From NCBI RefSeq assembly GCF_030403745.1, contig NZ_JAQMWP010000037.1, positions 1-46,089 on the forward strand: a stretch of 46,089 nt of DNA, read 5' to 3'. The notes beneath the pieces were generated by a model that had not been told where the DNA came from, did no database searches, and saw only the letters and a list, made by a program, of their open reading frames with translations. Positions 24,904-34,069 of this stretch are shown in pieces. How positions within the stretch are numbered: position 1 is the first letter of the stretch; each line of letters starts with the position of its first letter. This DNA is from Streptomyces sp. S.PB5 (GTDB lineage Bacteria; Actinomycetota; Actinomycetes; Streptomycetales; Streptomycetaceae). A program made the translations under genes and the position numbers.

Positions 24904-25521
24904 TCTCCCCGAGCCGCTCCGAGGAAGGCCGTCTGAACGAACCTCGGCGCCGGGCCGAGCGGCGTGGCCTGCGGTGCATTGGCTGGCGTTTTGCCCGTCC
25001 GGGTCGGGCCCTGGGGGCGGCAGGTGCGCGACCGTCCGGCCGTCGGCGTCCAGGGAGCTGTGTACCACGTGGTGCGGGGAAATCTCCTGGGCCCGCGTCT
25101 GCAGCACACGAACTCGCTCGACGTGGTCGCTGATCCCGCAGGCCGGCACATCGCGCTCGGCATGCGCCTCGGCGACGCGCTCCAGGCTGTAGTCGGCGGA
25201 CTCTTGCAGCGCGTAGCGCACCAGATCTTGATAGCCGTCGAACGCTGCGGCCATACGGCGTGATCGTCTCATCCTCACCACGGACTGTTGCTCACCGCCC
25301 CGACGCGCCTCCTGTTCCAGCTGGGCCCGACGCCGGTCCCGGCGGAGTCGTCCGCGGGCGGCGTGAGGGGCTCCGCCCGCGCCCTCACGTCCTGCCCCCT
25401 CTCTTTTCTCGTGCGCGTGCGTGGGAGTGGCCGACTGGGAAGAGTGGCAGGTTCGTGGGCGGGGCAGGATGGCCGGGTGCGGGCCTCCCGCGGGGCATGG
25501 CCGCTGTCGGAGGGGGATGCG
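24904..25521. other. Gap with an ambiguous minus-strand ORF
   Basis: On the minus strand an ATG at 25254 opens FDGYQDLVRYALQESADYSL, ERVAEAHAERDVPACGISDH, which has good coding character for ~75 codons, but the frame then runs under the GNAT gene without a stop until 24187. A real gene with a lost stop or frameshift is possible. Nothing clear is seen at 25255-25521. Confidence 0.3.
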
Positions 25522-25908
25522 GTGCGCGTTGATGTGTACATCGACGAGGAGCGCTCGGAGAGTGAACTGCGTTCGCTGCAGGGCTGGTTGGGGCAGGAGC
25601 CAGCGGTGCGCAGGGCCGTTGCGCTCACGCTGCGGGAGAAGTCGGCCAAGCCCGGCTCGATGGGCGGCGTGTTCGATGTCCTGCAGCTGGTGACCGGTAA
25701 CGGCTGGAGTGCTGCTTCGTTCGTGCTCTCGGTGGCCGCGTGGCGGCAGACCAGGCCGCGTGCCCCGCAGGTCACGATCCGGCGCGGCAATATCGAGATC
25801 AGTATCAGCAATGGGACGGAGAGCGAACTGCGCCGTGTCCTTGCGGTGTTGGAGAGCATGGGCAGCGAGGGGGAGCCGGGCGGCTCGGATGCCGGGCAGG
25901 GGCCGTGA
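25522..25908 (+). CDS. EACC1-like effector-associated protein
   Basis: A 128-residue protein from GTG after GGAGG. It matches the effector-associated constant component pattern: VRVDVYIDEERSESELRSLQ, WLGQEPAVRRAVALTLREKS, then a hydrophobic GGVFDVLQLVTGNGWSAASF segment, and a final beta-rich VTIRRGNIEISISNGTESEL. EACC1 proteins are encoded beside peptidase or other effectors in actinobacterial conflict systems. The stop overlaps the GTG of the caspase gene by four bases. It probably anchors, presents or restrains the caspase. Confidence 0.75.
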   Translation: MRVDVYIDEERSESELRSLQGWLGQEPAVRRAVALTLREKSAKPGSMGGVFDVLQLVTGNGWSAASFVLSVAAWRQTRPRAPQVTIRRGNIEISISNGTESELRRVLAVLESMGSEGEPGGSDAGQGP

Positions 25909-27044
25909 GAGCACTACCTGACCCGGCCGCATCGCGGGCCGTCCTGGTCGGGGTCAGCCGCTACACGGTGCTGGAGCCGTTGCCGGCCGTGGCAAACAAC
26001 CTGCCCGCCCTCGCCCGAGCGCTGACCGGCCCCACGTCGTGGCATCTGCCGTCCGGGCACTGCACCGTAGTCGCCGAGCCGGACACGGCTCGCGACATGC
26101 TGGATCCGGTCAAGGAGGCCGCCGAGGCCACGAGCGACACGCTGCTGGTGTACTTCGCGGGGCACGGCCTCCTCGACGGCCGCGGTGAGCTCTTCTTCGG
26201 CCTGCCCCGCTCTGTCCAGGGCCGCAGCTACACCGGCGTCACCTACCAGGCGCTGCGCGAGATCATCACGGACTGCGCGGCCCGGCGCTTCGTCATCATC
26301 CTCGACTGCTGCATGAGCGGGCGGGCGCTGGGGCTGATGGGCGGTGAGGACCTGCTGGCCGACCAGGCGGAGATCGACGGCAGCTACCTGCTGGCCGCCG
26401 CCCCCGAGAACGGACGGGCCCTCGCCCCGCCGGGGGAGACCCACACCGCTTTCACCGGTGAACTGCTCGACGTCCTGCAGCACGGTATCCCCGACGGTCC
26501 GCGCGAGCTGGACCTGAACGCCGTCTACCAGCGCCTTCGCGGCGAACTTGCCGCGAAGGGACGGCCCGCTCCGCAAAAACGCGACCGCAACACCGCCGGA
26601 CGGCTCGTTCTGGCCTACAACCAGGCCTACCGCCCAGCATCCGCCCCCGCACGCGCAGCCGCGGACGAGAGCGCCTGGCCCAACCCGGACGACTGCCACA
26701 CTCCGCTCGCCTTCCTTGAGGCACTCGCGGAGACGAGGGCGCTCACCGGCCTGACCATTCCGGCCCTCGCCCAGCGAGCCGACCCGCCGCTGGCACCAGC
26801 CACGGTCACCCGGCTCCTCAACACAACCACGCTGCCAGCGACCTGGAAGACGACCGGCCGCTACCTCGCCGCCTGCGGACTCACCTCCGACCAGATCGGC
26901 GTATGGCAGGCAGCCTGGCAACGCCTGCGCACCCAGGAACAGGAACCGGCACGGCCCCAACCGCCCGTGCCGGCACCAGCGCGCTCCTGGTGGGACCGTC
27001 TGGCAGGACGCCAGGACCGCCGGCCGCGGCACCGCGGGACGTGA
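25905..27044 (+). CDS. Caspase-family peptidase with C-terminal HTH-like domain
   Basis: A 379-residue protein from a GTG overlapping the EACC1 stop (GTGA). The p20-like domain (~10-240) has RAVLVGVSRY at strand 1, catalytic His87 in LVYFAGHGLLDGRG and catalytic Cys136 in IILDCCMSG. Residues ~300-372 (FLEALAETRALTGLTIPALAQ, APATVTRLLNTTTLPATWK, GLTSDQIGVWQAAWQRLR) look like an XRE-type helix-turn-helix. Caspase-like proteases coupled to EACC1 are predicted cell-suicide effectors; the HTH could sense DNA or autoregulate. No other sensor gene is adjacent downstream. Confidence 0.85.
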   Translation: MRALPDPAASRAVLVGVSRYTVLEPLPAVANNLPALARALTGPTSWHLPSGHCTVVAEPDTARDMLDPVKEAAEATSDTLLVYFAGHGLLDGRGELFFGLPRSVQGRSYTGVTYQALREIITDCAARRFVIILDCCMSGRALGLMGGEDLLADQAEIDGSYLLAAAPENGRALAPPGETHTAFTGELLDVLQHGIPDGPRELDLNAVYQRLRGELAAKGRPAPQKRDRNTAGRLVLAYNQAYRPASAPARAAADESAWPNPDDCHTPLAFLEALAETRALTGLTIPALAQRADPPLAPATVTRLLNTTTLPATWKTTGRYLAACGLTSDQIGVWQAAWQRLRTQEQEPARPQPPVPAPARSWWDRLAGRQDRRPRHRGT

Positions 27045-27090
27045 AGCGCCAAGGCATCCCGCCCCGGTGCGGGGCAGGATGCCATAGGGG

Positions 27091-27258
27091 TCAGCGTCCG
27101 GAGGGCGCCGAGACCGACGACGGCTCGGGCGCTGGCGTGTCGTTGCCGGAGTCGGGGGAGAAGAGCCCCATCCAGGCCCCCACGACCAGCAGTCCCACGA
27201 CCACGACTCCCGTTCCGGACTTCTTCGCCCGCGTGCTCTTGCCTTCCGACCGGTTCAC
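27091..27258 (-). CDS. Small membrane protein, start uncertain
   Basis: From the GTG at 27258 the 55-residue product has a basic N-terminus (NRSEGKSTRAKKSG), one transmembrane helix (VVVVGLLVVGAWMGLF) and a short acidic Pro/Ser tail. The frame extends upstream with a Cys-containing CDCGG and RSGQYYRAGHW segment that looks coding, so the true start may lie as far as 27468; no good ribosome binding site decides it. Convergent with the caspase gene. Function unknown. Confidence 0.45.
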   Translation of the reverse strand: MNRSEGKSTRAKKSGTGVVVVGLLVVGAWMGLFSPDSGNDTPAPEPSSVSAPSGR

Positions 27259-27579
27259 CCAGTGACCCGCCCGGTAGTACTGGCCAGAACGACCCGCCAC
27301 GCAACACCCCCGAGGTCCATTCTCAGCGGCAGCCTGCCCACCGCAGTCACAGAGTGTGGCAGCGACCGACCAGTTGGGGTACAGGATGAACCTAATTTGG
27401 CTGATACAAGACGTGACACAAAGTGACTCTATGGATACGAGTTCGGCGCACACGGGCCGGCAGGGCACGGTGAGGCCGGTGGGACGTCACGCGGTACCCC
27501 CCAAGGGCACGGTCGGCTCGATCCTCGGGACCGGTCGCCACGGGCCAGGCCAGCTCCGAAGGCCGGCTGACGGGGAAGT

Positions 27580-27915
27580 TCAGTCGGTGCTCCGCGCGGC
27601 AGCGATGAAGCGGGACATCGTGGCCTTCAGAGCGTCGTCGGGACCCGGCCCCGCAGCCCCGGTGACGGCTGTCGTCGCAAAATTTGTGGCGGCCAGGTGG
27701 TAGTTGACCTCGAAGGGGTCGACTGTCGTGCTGGGGCGCAGCTGGTACGCGGTGTGGCGGGAGTCGCGGTACTTGCCGATGGTCAGGGCGATGACCTGTT
27801 CCGCTTTGACGCTGGTCAGGAGGGTGCGGGCCCATCCGATGGACTTGCCTTCGGTGGTGAAGTCGTCGAAGACGATCACGGTCTTGCCTTTGAGTTTGCC
27901 TTGTACCCGGGGTTG
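27580..27915 (-). pseudogene. Phosphoribosyltransferase-type fragment, 5' truncated
   Basis: The segment GKLKGKTVIVFDDFTTEGKS has the PRPP-loop pattern of type I phosphoribosyltransferases (hydrophobic strand, DD, TxxGxS-like). It continues IGWARTLLTSVKAEQVIALTIGKY to a stop at 27580. Nothing upstream of ~27915 belongs to the family; the N-terminal part is missing. It may descend from a phosphoribosyltransferase gene linked to DNA-processing proteins. Likely inactive. Confidence 0.45.
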
Positions 27916-28387
27916 ATACGGACGGTGCGGTACCCGCCTGCCCGGCGCCGCGCATCCCGGTCACAGCAGCAGTCGGCCCCGACCACAGCCCCGACGACGA
28001 AGGCCCGACCACGGTCACGAAGCGACAACACCTCTGTGGACCAGGCCCACATCCCCGCCGACAACCCGTCCGACACCTATCTGCACCCTCTGCCGCGCCT
28101 GTCCGCGAACCCGCAGGTCACCACGCTGGTCCGGCTGGTGGTCGGCAGGCCGACATCCCCTCTACGCCCCCGATTCCACGCCCCACAACAGGAAGAACAG
28201 AGAAGTGGGTGAGTGGGACAACCCGGGCAGCGGGCGAGGGGGCCGGGCGCCGCTGTGCTGCTTGCGCGCGACGGCGAGGCCGCGCGCCGCCGGGCGGACA
28301 AGCCGCCCGGCCGGGGTCGAGGGGCACGAGACCCAAGCCGATCAATTCCTGTGACACCTGGGGGTAAATCCGGCAGGATCGGACGGC
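27916..28387. other. Junction/intergenic stretch before the AlbA gene
   Basis: No gene recognised. It contains CGACCAC-rich repeats similar in flavour to those upstream of the replication-relaxation gene (32949-33100), and could mark a recombination junction that truncated the phosphoribosyltransferase gene. Confidence 0.35.
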
Positions 28388-29722
28388 ATGGTCGCACTTC
28401 GCTCGCGTCGGCTCGAAGGCATCTTCGGAGCCCGGCTGGACGCCGTTTCGCATGCTCAGGTCATCACGCTCGTCACGAACGCCGTGACCGAATCCCACGA
28501 CCTGGACTTCAAGGCGGAGCTCTACGGCCGCTCTGACAAGTCCAAGCGGGACCTCGCGGGTGATGTTGCGGCACTGGCGAACACAAGCGGCGGGGTCCTG
28601 GTCCTCGGGATCGCGGAAGACAACCAGGCGCGGGCCACCGCAGCTTCCGAGGTGGCACTGGACAATGCTGAACAGGATCGGATCCGGCAGATCGTCTCAG
28701 AGCTGGCCCACCCGACTCCGGGCATCGACGTGATCCCGGTGGAGAACCCGCAGCGGCCCGGACACGGGTTCCTCCTCATCGCCGTGCCCCGCAGCCCCAT
28801 GGCTCCGCACGCCGTCAAGGTCGACAAGGGCCTCCGCTACCCCCGCCGGTATGGCACCACAACCACGTACCTGTCGGAGCCACAGGTGGCAGCGGCGTAC
28901 CGGGAGCGCTTCGCCGGCTTCCAGGACCGGTTCGAGGACCTAGCGAAGCTGGAAAGCCAGTTGATTGATCGACTGGACGTGTCCGACCAGACCTTCGTAG
29001 CGGTCACGCTCGTGCCCGACCTGGCCGGCGACTTCATCCTCAACAAGAAGACCCTCATGGAGTTCGAGCAGGAAGTCCGTGACAAGGACCCCCACGCGAT
29101 CCAGCGAGGCGTCGTCTTCGGGAGCACATCGGTCGGCAGCCGCTGCCTCATCGCCCACGGCAGCTCCAACGCGGCCGCGGCCACCTATCTTGCGTGCGAA
29201 CTGCATCAGAGCGGCGCTGGCGGCTTTGCCACGTTCATCGACCATCGCCGTCTAGAGCGGATGGGCGACCCGAGCGCGCTGATCAGTCGCATCGGCGATG
29301 AGGACCTGGCCGTCGGCGTCTTGTCTGGCTTGCGCTTCCTAGCCCGTCATGCCCGTGACCGCGCGGCGTCTGGTGGCAACGCGGCGGTTCGCGCGACCCT
29401 GTGGCCCGTCACCGAAGAGACTGCGGCAATCCTCGTGCAAAACCGTGCCCACGGAGGCTCGCTGGGCCATCAGATCGTCAAGCCGCCCGTCGCCACGGGT
29501 GCGTTCGACCTCGACGACCTCGCTGAGGATGGGGCTCCTCTCGTGGCCGCCACCGCCGACCTCACCACGGGGCTGATCCAGCACTTCGGGTATCCCGAAA
29601 CCCTGCAGATGACTTCCGACGGCACCATCCGTATCCGCTACTGGGAGCAGGGCTACGGTCAGCGTGTGCGGCAGTGGGCAGAGGCCTGCAATGTACAGAC
29701 CACTCAAGAAACCGTGGGCTGA
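28388..29722 (+). CDS. AlbA/Schlafen-type putative DNA-binding protein
   Basis: A 444-residue protein with the AlbA_2 (Schlafen AlbA) domain in the first ~150 residues: ESHDLDFKAELYGRSDKSKRDLAGD and ALANTSGGVLVLGIAED, then YPRRYGTTTTYLSEPQVAAAYRERF. The ~280-residue C-terminal part is an uncharacterised alpha/beta region. Related proteins are found in phage-defence and regulatory loci. It stands next to remnants of an OLD-type nuclease and a phosphoribosyltransferase, suggesting a former defence island. Nucleic-acid binding is likely; nuclease activity is unproven. Confidence 0.78.
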   Translation: MVALRSRRLEGIFGARLDAVSHAQVITLVTNAVTESHDLDFKAELYGRSDKSKRDLAGDVAALANTSGGVLVLGIAEDNQARATAASEVALDNAEQDRIRQIVSELAHPTPGIDVIPVENPQRPGHGFLLIAVPRSPMAPHAVKVDKGLRYPRRYGTTTTYLSEPQVAAAYRERFAGFQDRFEDLAKLESQLIDRLDVSDQTFVAVTLVPDLAGDFILNKKTLMEFEQEVRDKDPHAIQRGVVFGSTSVGSRCLIAHGSSNAAAATYLACELHQSGAGGFATFIDHRRLERMGDPSALISRIGDEDLAVGVLSGLRFLARHARDRAASGGNAAVRATLWPVTEETAAILVQNRAHGGSLGHQIVKPPVATGAFDLDDLAEDGAPLVAATADLTTGLIQHFGYPETLQMTSDGTIRIRYWEQGYGQRVRQWAEACNVQTTQETVG

Positions 29723-29945
29723 GAACGGGAACAGAGGACCCCGGGCATCGAACAGCCCCAGTTTTTACGGTGGCCTGCGACCCGTCCGGATCGGTGAGCT
29801 GGACGGCAGCCTTATAGGCGGCGTTGTGCCGTCACCGACCGGCGTGTGCCCCGCTGGTGGCCCCGGCTCGGGCTGACATCCCCGTTGCGGCTGTTCTGCC
29901 CATGTCCCTTGGCTGGGGTGAAGGAGGAAGGGACGGGCGGGATGC
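29723..29945. other. Intergenic/junction stretch
   Basis: No gene. The OLD-type remnant begins abruptly near 29946, so a deletion or insertion breakpoint probably lies here. Confidence 0.35.
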
Positions 29946-30767
29946 CTGCGGTACGTCTACGGTGAGCTCGGGCCCAAGCAGCAGGTTCTGTACACCACCC
30001 ACTCTCAGCACATGATCGACCCCACGCGATACGAGACCATGCGCGCCATCCACGACCAGGCGACCCGCACAGACCCGAGCCTGGGCGTGGTCATCACCTC
30101 GGTCAGCCTGTCGGCCGATCCCAAGACGATCCTGCCGGTGGAAGCGGCGCTCGGATACTCCGTGGCGCAGCACCTGTTCCTTGGTGCCGGCCCCCTCCTG
30201 GCCGTGGAAGGCAGCAGCGACTTCGTCTTCCTCATGCGCATGTCCGACTACCTGATCAGCCAGGACCGCACCGGCCTCGACCCCCGGCTGGCCATCATTC
30301 CGGTCGGCGGCATCGGCAACATGCCGGCCTTCATCGCCGTCATGGGACGCCGACTGTCCGTCCGCGCGCTCATCGACGGAGCCGAGACCACCAAGGTGAC
30401 CGCCAAGGTTCTCAGCGCTGCCGAGGCGGCCGAAGTCGACCCGGCCCACATCACAGTCATCGGCCAGCTCGACGGGCTCCCGGACACGGCCGACATCGAG
30501 GACCTGTTCTCCACCAAGGACTACCTCTGGCTCTACAACAGGGCGACCGAGGTGACCATCAAGCAGGAAGACCTGATCACCCCCGACACACCCCCCCCGA
30601 TCCTCAAGCGCATCGGGATCGCCCGGGAGCGTCAACACAAGCCCCGGGATTTCGACCACGTCGGACCCGCACACCGACTCACCCAGGACAAGGACGCTTT
30701 CTTCGCACAGGTCGACGACGACACCCTTGACCGCTTCGAGACGGTCTTTAAGCAGCTCGCGGCCTGA
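29946..30767 (+). pseudogene. OLD-family ATP-dependent nuclease, C-terminal TOPRIM part only
   Basis: The frame opens near 29946 with LRYVYGELGPKQQVLYTTHSQHM, which matches the end of an ABC-type ATPase (H-loop THS). It continues as a TOPRIM half: LLAVEGSSDFVFLM (acidic strand EGxxD), PVGGIGNMPAFIAVM, VIGQLDGLPD (DxD-like), and DTLDRFETVFKQLAA at the end. Walker A, signature and Walker B segments are all absent, so the protein is truncated by more than half. An ATG at 30012 could still express the TOPRIM part alone. In phage defence the full protein cleaves DNA. Confidence 0.7.
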
Positions 30768-30782
30768 ACTGCAGACAGACAC

Positions 30783-30813
30783 GAGACCCCGGGCCTCTGC
30801 GGCCCGGGGTCTC
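30783..30813 (+). terminator. Hairpin terminator after the OLD remnant
   Basis: A perfect 13-bp stem (GAGACCCCGGGCC / GGCCCGGGGTCTC) with a five-base TCTGC loop begins 15 bases after the stop. Its survival suggests the transcript end of the original nuclease gene. Confidence 0.85.
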
Positions 30814-30862
30814 TCTGTGCTCTGGAATGCCCGGCCGGTTCAACGACCCGTCGGCGGGAGCA

Positions 30863-30990
30863 TCACGCCCACTCCACCCCCAGCTCCCGCCGCGCGGCCA
30901 GCTGGTCCTGGGCGAGCTTGTCGCGCCTGGACTTGGTGTTCGAGACCCACACGCCCAGCTTCCAGCCACCGGGCTGGCTCTGTTCGCGAG
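30863..30990 (-). pseudogene. Helicase-associated domain remnant
   Basis: The minus strand encodes PGGWKLGVWVSNTKSRRDKL, AQDQLAARRELGVEWA and TGA, the repeated motif of helicase-associated (HA) domains at the C-terminus of Streptomyces plasmid and chromosome-end helicases (LGxWxxNxRxRRxxL...LGxxW). Only the final ~42 codons remain. The sequence 30991-31230 shows no intact gene. Confidence 0.55.
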
Positions 30991-31230
30991 AACGGGCAGC
31001 GGATGTACACCGGTTTGGGAGGCAGCCGCCACCCGAGAGGGAATCGAAATGTTTACGGGTTTCGACAGCAGCACTGGCACGGAGAGGTTGCTGCTGGGTG
31101 TGATGGCCGGCACGGTACTGCGGACTCACCGCCCATCCTGCGCGTCCGGCGTCACCGCGGACGTACGCGCCCACGACCGTCCGGATAAACGGATGGTCGG
31201 GGGCGAGCGTGACACGGCAGGATGCTCCGC

Positions 31231-31875
31231 ATGACCTTGCCCACCCCCGAGCTGCACACCGCCCGCCTGCGACTGCGGCCGTTCACCGACGCCGACGCGG
31301 CGTCGCTGTACGCGCTGCACAGCAGCGCCCACGTGCTGCGCTACTGGGACTCCCCGCCGTGGACCGAACCGGCCCGAGCCCAGCGCTTCATAGCGACCTG
31401 CCGGACGATTGAGGAGGAAGGCACGGGAGCGCGGGTGGCCGTCGACCGCGTCTCCGACGGCGCGTTTATCGGCTGGTGCGGCCTGACCAGCTGGAACCCG
31501 GACTTCCGCAGCGCGTCCCTGGGCTACGTCTTCGACGGCGCCGCGTGGGGCCACGGCTACGCCACGGAGACCGCGCACGCCGTCCTGCGGTGGGCGTTCG
31601 ACACCCTGGACCTGAACCGCGTCCAGGCCGAGACCGACACCCGCAACGTGGCGTCCGCCCGGGTCCTGGAGAAGCTCGGCTTCGTCCGCGAAGGCACCCT
31701 CCGCGAGGACTGCGTCGTCAACGGCGACGTCTCCGACTCCTGGGTCTTCGGCCTCCTCCGCCGCGAGTGGCACCCGACGGCCACGCCGACGGCGAGCTCG
31801 ACGTCTTCGTCAGCGTGCCCCCGCGACGGTCAATCGGCCAGCCAGATCTTGGTGACAGCCCGCGTGCCGATGTGA
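31231..31875 (+). CDS. GNAT acetyltransferase, RimJ/RimL type
   Basis: A 214-residue protein starting MTLPTPELHTARLRLRPFTD, the usual opening for RimJ/RimL-like enzymes. LGYVFDGAAWGHGYATETAHAVL is the acetyl-CoA loop, and NRVQAETDTRNVASARVLEKLGFVREGTLRED with VFGLLRREW closes the domain. The last ~35 residues after REW look unrelated, so the original stop may have been lost. An ATG at 31222 is an alternative start. Ribosomal-protein or antibiotic acetylation are the known roles of the family. Confidence 0.88.
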   Translation: MTLPTPELHTARLRLRPFTDADAASLYALHSSAHVLRYWDSPPWTEPARAQRFIATCRTIEEEGTGARVAVDRVSDGAFIGWCGLTSWNPDFRSASLGYVFDGAAWGHGYATETAHAVLRWAFDTLDLNRVQAETDTRNVASARVLEKLGFVREGTLREDCVVNGDVSDSWVFGLLRREWHPTATPTASSTSSSACPRDGQSASQILVTARVPM

Positions 31876-32033
31876 CAACTAACGTGCTTCGGCACATCAG
31901 CAAGCTCGGCTCCGCACACTGACCCACCCCATCACCACCGCATGCCGAGGGCGTCGAGGTCGGCGGGCCGTTTGCGCGGGTGTGGTGGTGTCTTTCCCGG
32001 GTATGTTCGCGCGTGGATGCGTGGCCGGTGTGG

Positions 32034-32948
32034 TTATAGGTCGGTCCATGGGCGGGGTTGGCCTCCGGTCAGCGGCATCCATACCGGCCTGGACGGGCCG
32101 TGTTCTTCGATGTCTTCGAGGATGGCGGCGCCCAGGGGTACCTCGCGGGCGAGGGTGGCGGCGAGGGGGTGCTGAGCGGCCATCGCCTGCAGATCGCTGA
32201 TGCGGGCTTGGAGTCTGGGGCGTGATGCGCCGGTGAGGACGAACAGCACGCGGGGGAAAAGCGGATACCGGCGCAGCCATGCCGGGCCGGTGGGGGCCGG
32301 TCTGCGGCGGCCGGCGGGTTGGGCTTCGTAGTGGAAGAGCCGGGCGTACTCGATCAGTTTCACGGCCAGGCGCTCGCTGCTCATCGTGCTGCGGTCGACT
32401 TCTATGAACGCGCGCAGTTTGCGGCGGTGTGCGCCGTCGATGTGGGTGTAATGCATGACGGCATCGGCGACGAGCCGCTCGCCTTCGCCGATGGCGTGGG
32501 CCATTTCGGGGGTCCAGTCGAAGGGGCCGTGTTCGTGTCCGTGGCGGCGGGCGTCTGCTGCGAAGGCCAGGTGGGTGTGTACGACGGTGAGGGTGTGGGG
32601 GGTTTTCAGCGAGGCTGCGGTCGTGGAGGTGATGGGGTAGGGCGGTCGCCCTCGCAGGACAGGGAGATCGCGGGTCAGGCGTGCGCCTTCGGGGGTGAGG
32701 TACCAGGCGTGTGTACGCGATCGGTCGGGGTCCGGCAACGGGGTGAGGTCGACAAGGCTCGTGGTGCGCAGCTTGTTCAGTACCCGGGAGATGAGTTGGC
32801 GGGTTCCGTCCGGGCGCAGCATCTGGCGCAGCTGGCCAGTCGTGGCCATGCGGTGCAGGGCGAGCGCGGTCAGGACCTGCAGGCGCAGCGGTTCAGAAGG
32901 GCTGGGGGCCGGCTCGGCGGCCGGAACACCTGAAGGGGGACGGGGCAT
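32034..32948 (-). CDS. Replication-relaxation family protein
   Basis: A 304-residue protein. A winged-helix-like N-terminus (QVLTALALHRMATTGQLRQM, SRVLNKLRTTSLVDLTP, AWYLTPEGARL) is followed by the core of the replication-relaxation family: HTLTVVHTHLAFAADARRHG, MAHAIGEGERLVADAVMHY, RAFIEVDRSTMSSERLAVKLIEYARLF, and FPRVLFVLTGA. These proteins are encoded on actinobacterial plasmids and integrative elements, where they take part in initiation or relaxation. Its presence supports a plasmid or element origin for the 32-46 kb part. Confidence 0.85.
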   Translation of the reverse strand: MPRPPSGVPAAEPAPSPSEPLRLQVLTALALHRMATTGQLRQMLRPDGTRQLISRVLNKLRTTSLVDLTPLPDPDRSRTHAWYLTPEGARLTRDLPVLRGRPPYPITSTTAASLKTPHTLTVVHTHLAFAADARRHGHEHGPFDWTPEMAHAIGEGERLVADAVMHYTHIDGAHRRKLRAFIEVDRSTMSSERLAVKLIEYARLFHYEAQPAGRRRPAPTGPAWLRRYPLFPRVLFVLTGASRPRLQARISDLQAMAAQHPLAATLAREVPLGAAILEDIEEHGPSRPVWMPLTGGQPRPWTDL

Positions 32949-33207
32949 GCAGGTCAGGCAACCCGCACCCTGCGGCCCGGCCCCCGACCATGCCGCCCCG
33001 ACCAAGGTCACGGTCCGGGAACGTTCTCGTGGTCGGGGCCGTGGTCGGGGCGGCCGGAAGGCGGGCGATGGCCGGTCCGCAGCGGCGTGCGCTGCTGCGG
33101 GGCGTGGTGGCGAACCATGCCGTGCCGACCATCGTGCGACCCCCGGCCTGCAAGGGACCAACGCCCCATACCGGGGGGCGCGTTCAGGCTGGTGGGCGGA
33201 AGTCCGC

Positions 33208-33939
33208 TCATCTTCGGGTGCGGCCAGGGGGCTTTCGCTGCGTGGCCTGTTCGAGGATGCGCCGGCGTGTCCACCGCCGGCGCCCGTTTTGGCGGCCGGC
33301 GTTCTCGGCGATGCCGTCCGTGGTCTGCAGCAGGGGGAGGTTGCCCTGGGACAGGCTGCTGGAGAAGGAGCCGACGCTCTTGTATCCCAGCAAGGCAGCT
33401 GCCTCGCTTGCTCCCAGGAGTTCGTCGGGGTCGCCGTCGACGGGAACGTCGGGCAGGGGCGGGGCTGCTTTGTCTCCTGCTCGCCGTCCGCGGCCGGGCC
33501 GGGTTTCCAGCCAGTTGAGCAGGGTCTGCACGCGCCATTGCTGCCGGCGGTAGGGGCTCTCGGGCGTGCCCATCTCTTCTACGGCGTCCGGTTCGGGGAA
33601 GTAGCCGGGGTGGTCGCGCAGGAAAGTGGTGACCTGGTTGGGGTTCTTGTAGCCGAGGAACCTTGAGGCGTCGGCCGCGTTCAGCAGTTCCTGCGGGTCA
33701 CGGGCGGGCGGCTTGTACCCGCGCAGCCGTACCGGCGTGCGGTGGGCGAACCATTGCGTGACCTCGGTGTGGTCCCACAGGCGGGCGCGACCGCGCATGC
33801 CGACGGGTTCGGGGAAGGTCGTGCCGGCCGAGTTTTTTGCGCGTTCGGTGTACAGGCCGGTGACCCGGGCGGATGTCAGGCCCTGTTCGGCCGCGATCTC
33901 GACGGCGTCGGCCAGGCGAGGCTCACGGCGCGAGGTCAT
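33208..33939 (-). CDS. Multi-HTH DNA-binding protein (plasmid type)
   Basis: A 243-residue protein with three similar short HTH-like modules: RLADAVEIAAEQGLTSARVT with LWDHTEVTQWFAHRTP; LLNAADASRFLGYKNPNQVT; LLGASEAAALLGYKSVGSFSS. The LLxAxxAxxxLGYKxxxxx pattern is repeated twice, as in excisionase/MerR-like DNA binders. The Arg-rich tail (RRRWTRRRILEQATQRKPPG) may add nonspecific DNA contact. It is upstream of, and may be co-transcribed with, the replication-relaxation gene. An AT-rich CATTAT box lies 56-61 bases upstream. Confidence 0.7.
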   Translation of the reverse strand: MTSRREPRLADAVEIAAEQGLTSARVTGLYTERAKNSAGTTFPEPVGMRGRARLWDHTEVTQWFAHRTPVRLRGYKPPARDPQELLNAADASRFLGYKNPNQVTTFLRDHPGYFPEPDAVEEMGTPESPYRRQQWRVQTLLNWLETRPGRGRRAGDKAAPPLPDVPVDGDPDELLGASEAAALLGYKSVGSFSSSLSQGNLPLLQTTDGIAENAGRQNGRRRWTRRRILEQATQRKPPGRTRR

Positions 33940-34069
33940 GGCGGAACCGTCCGTCCTGTCGGCGGTGAGCCGGCCGGCCCGGCTCGCAAAACAAATAATG
34001 GCAGGAGTTTCGGTTGGGGGTCCAGCCCGGGGCCCGAGGCTTTGAGGGGTGGCTGCTTCCGGCTGCGGC

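Noticed and set aside
24187..25932. 581-codon open frame on the minus strand
   Set aside because: It runs antisense through the GNAT, gap and EACC1 genes; most of its product is low-complexity and its openness reflects GC-biased codon use on the other strand. Only the part near 25000-25254 has some coding character.
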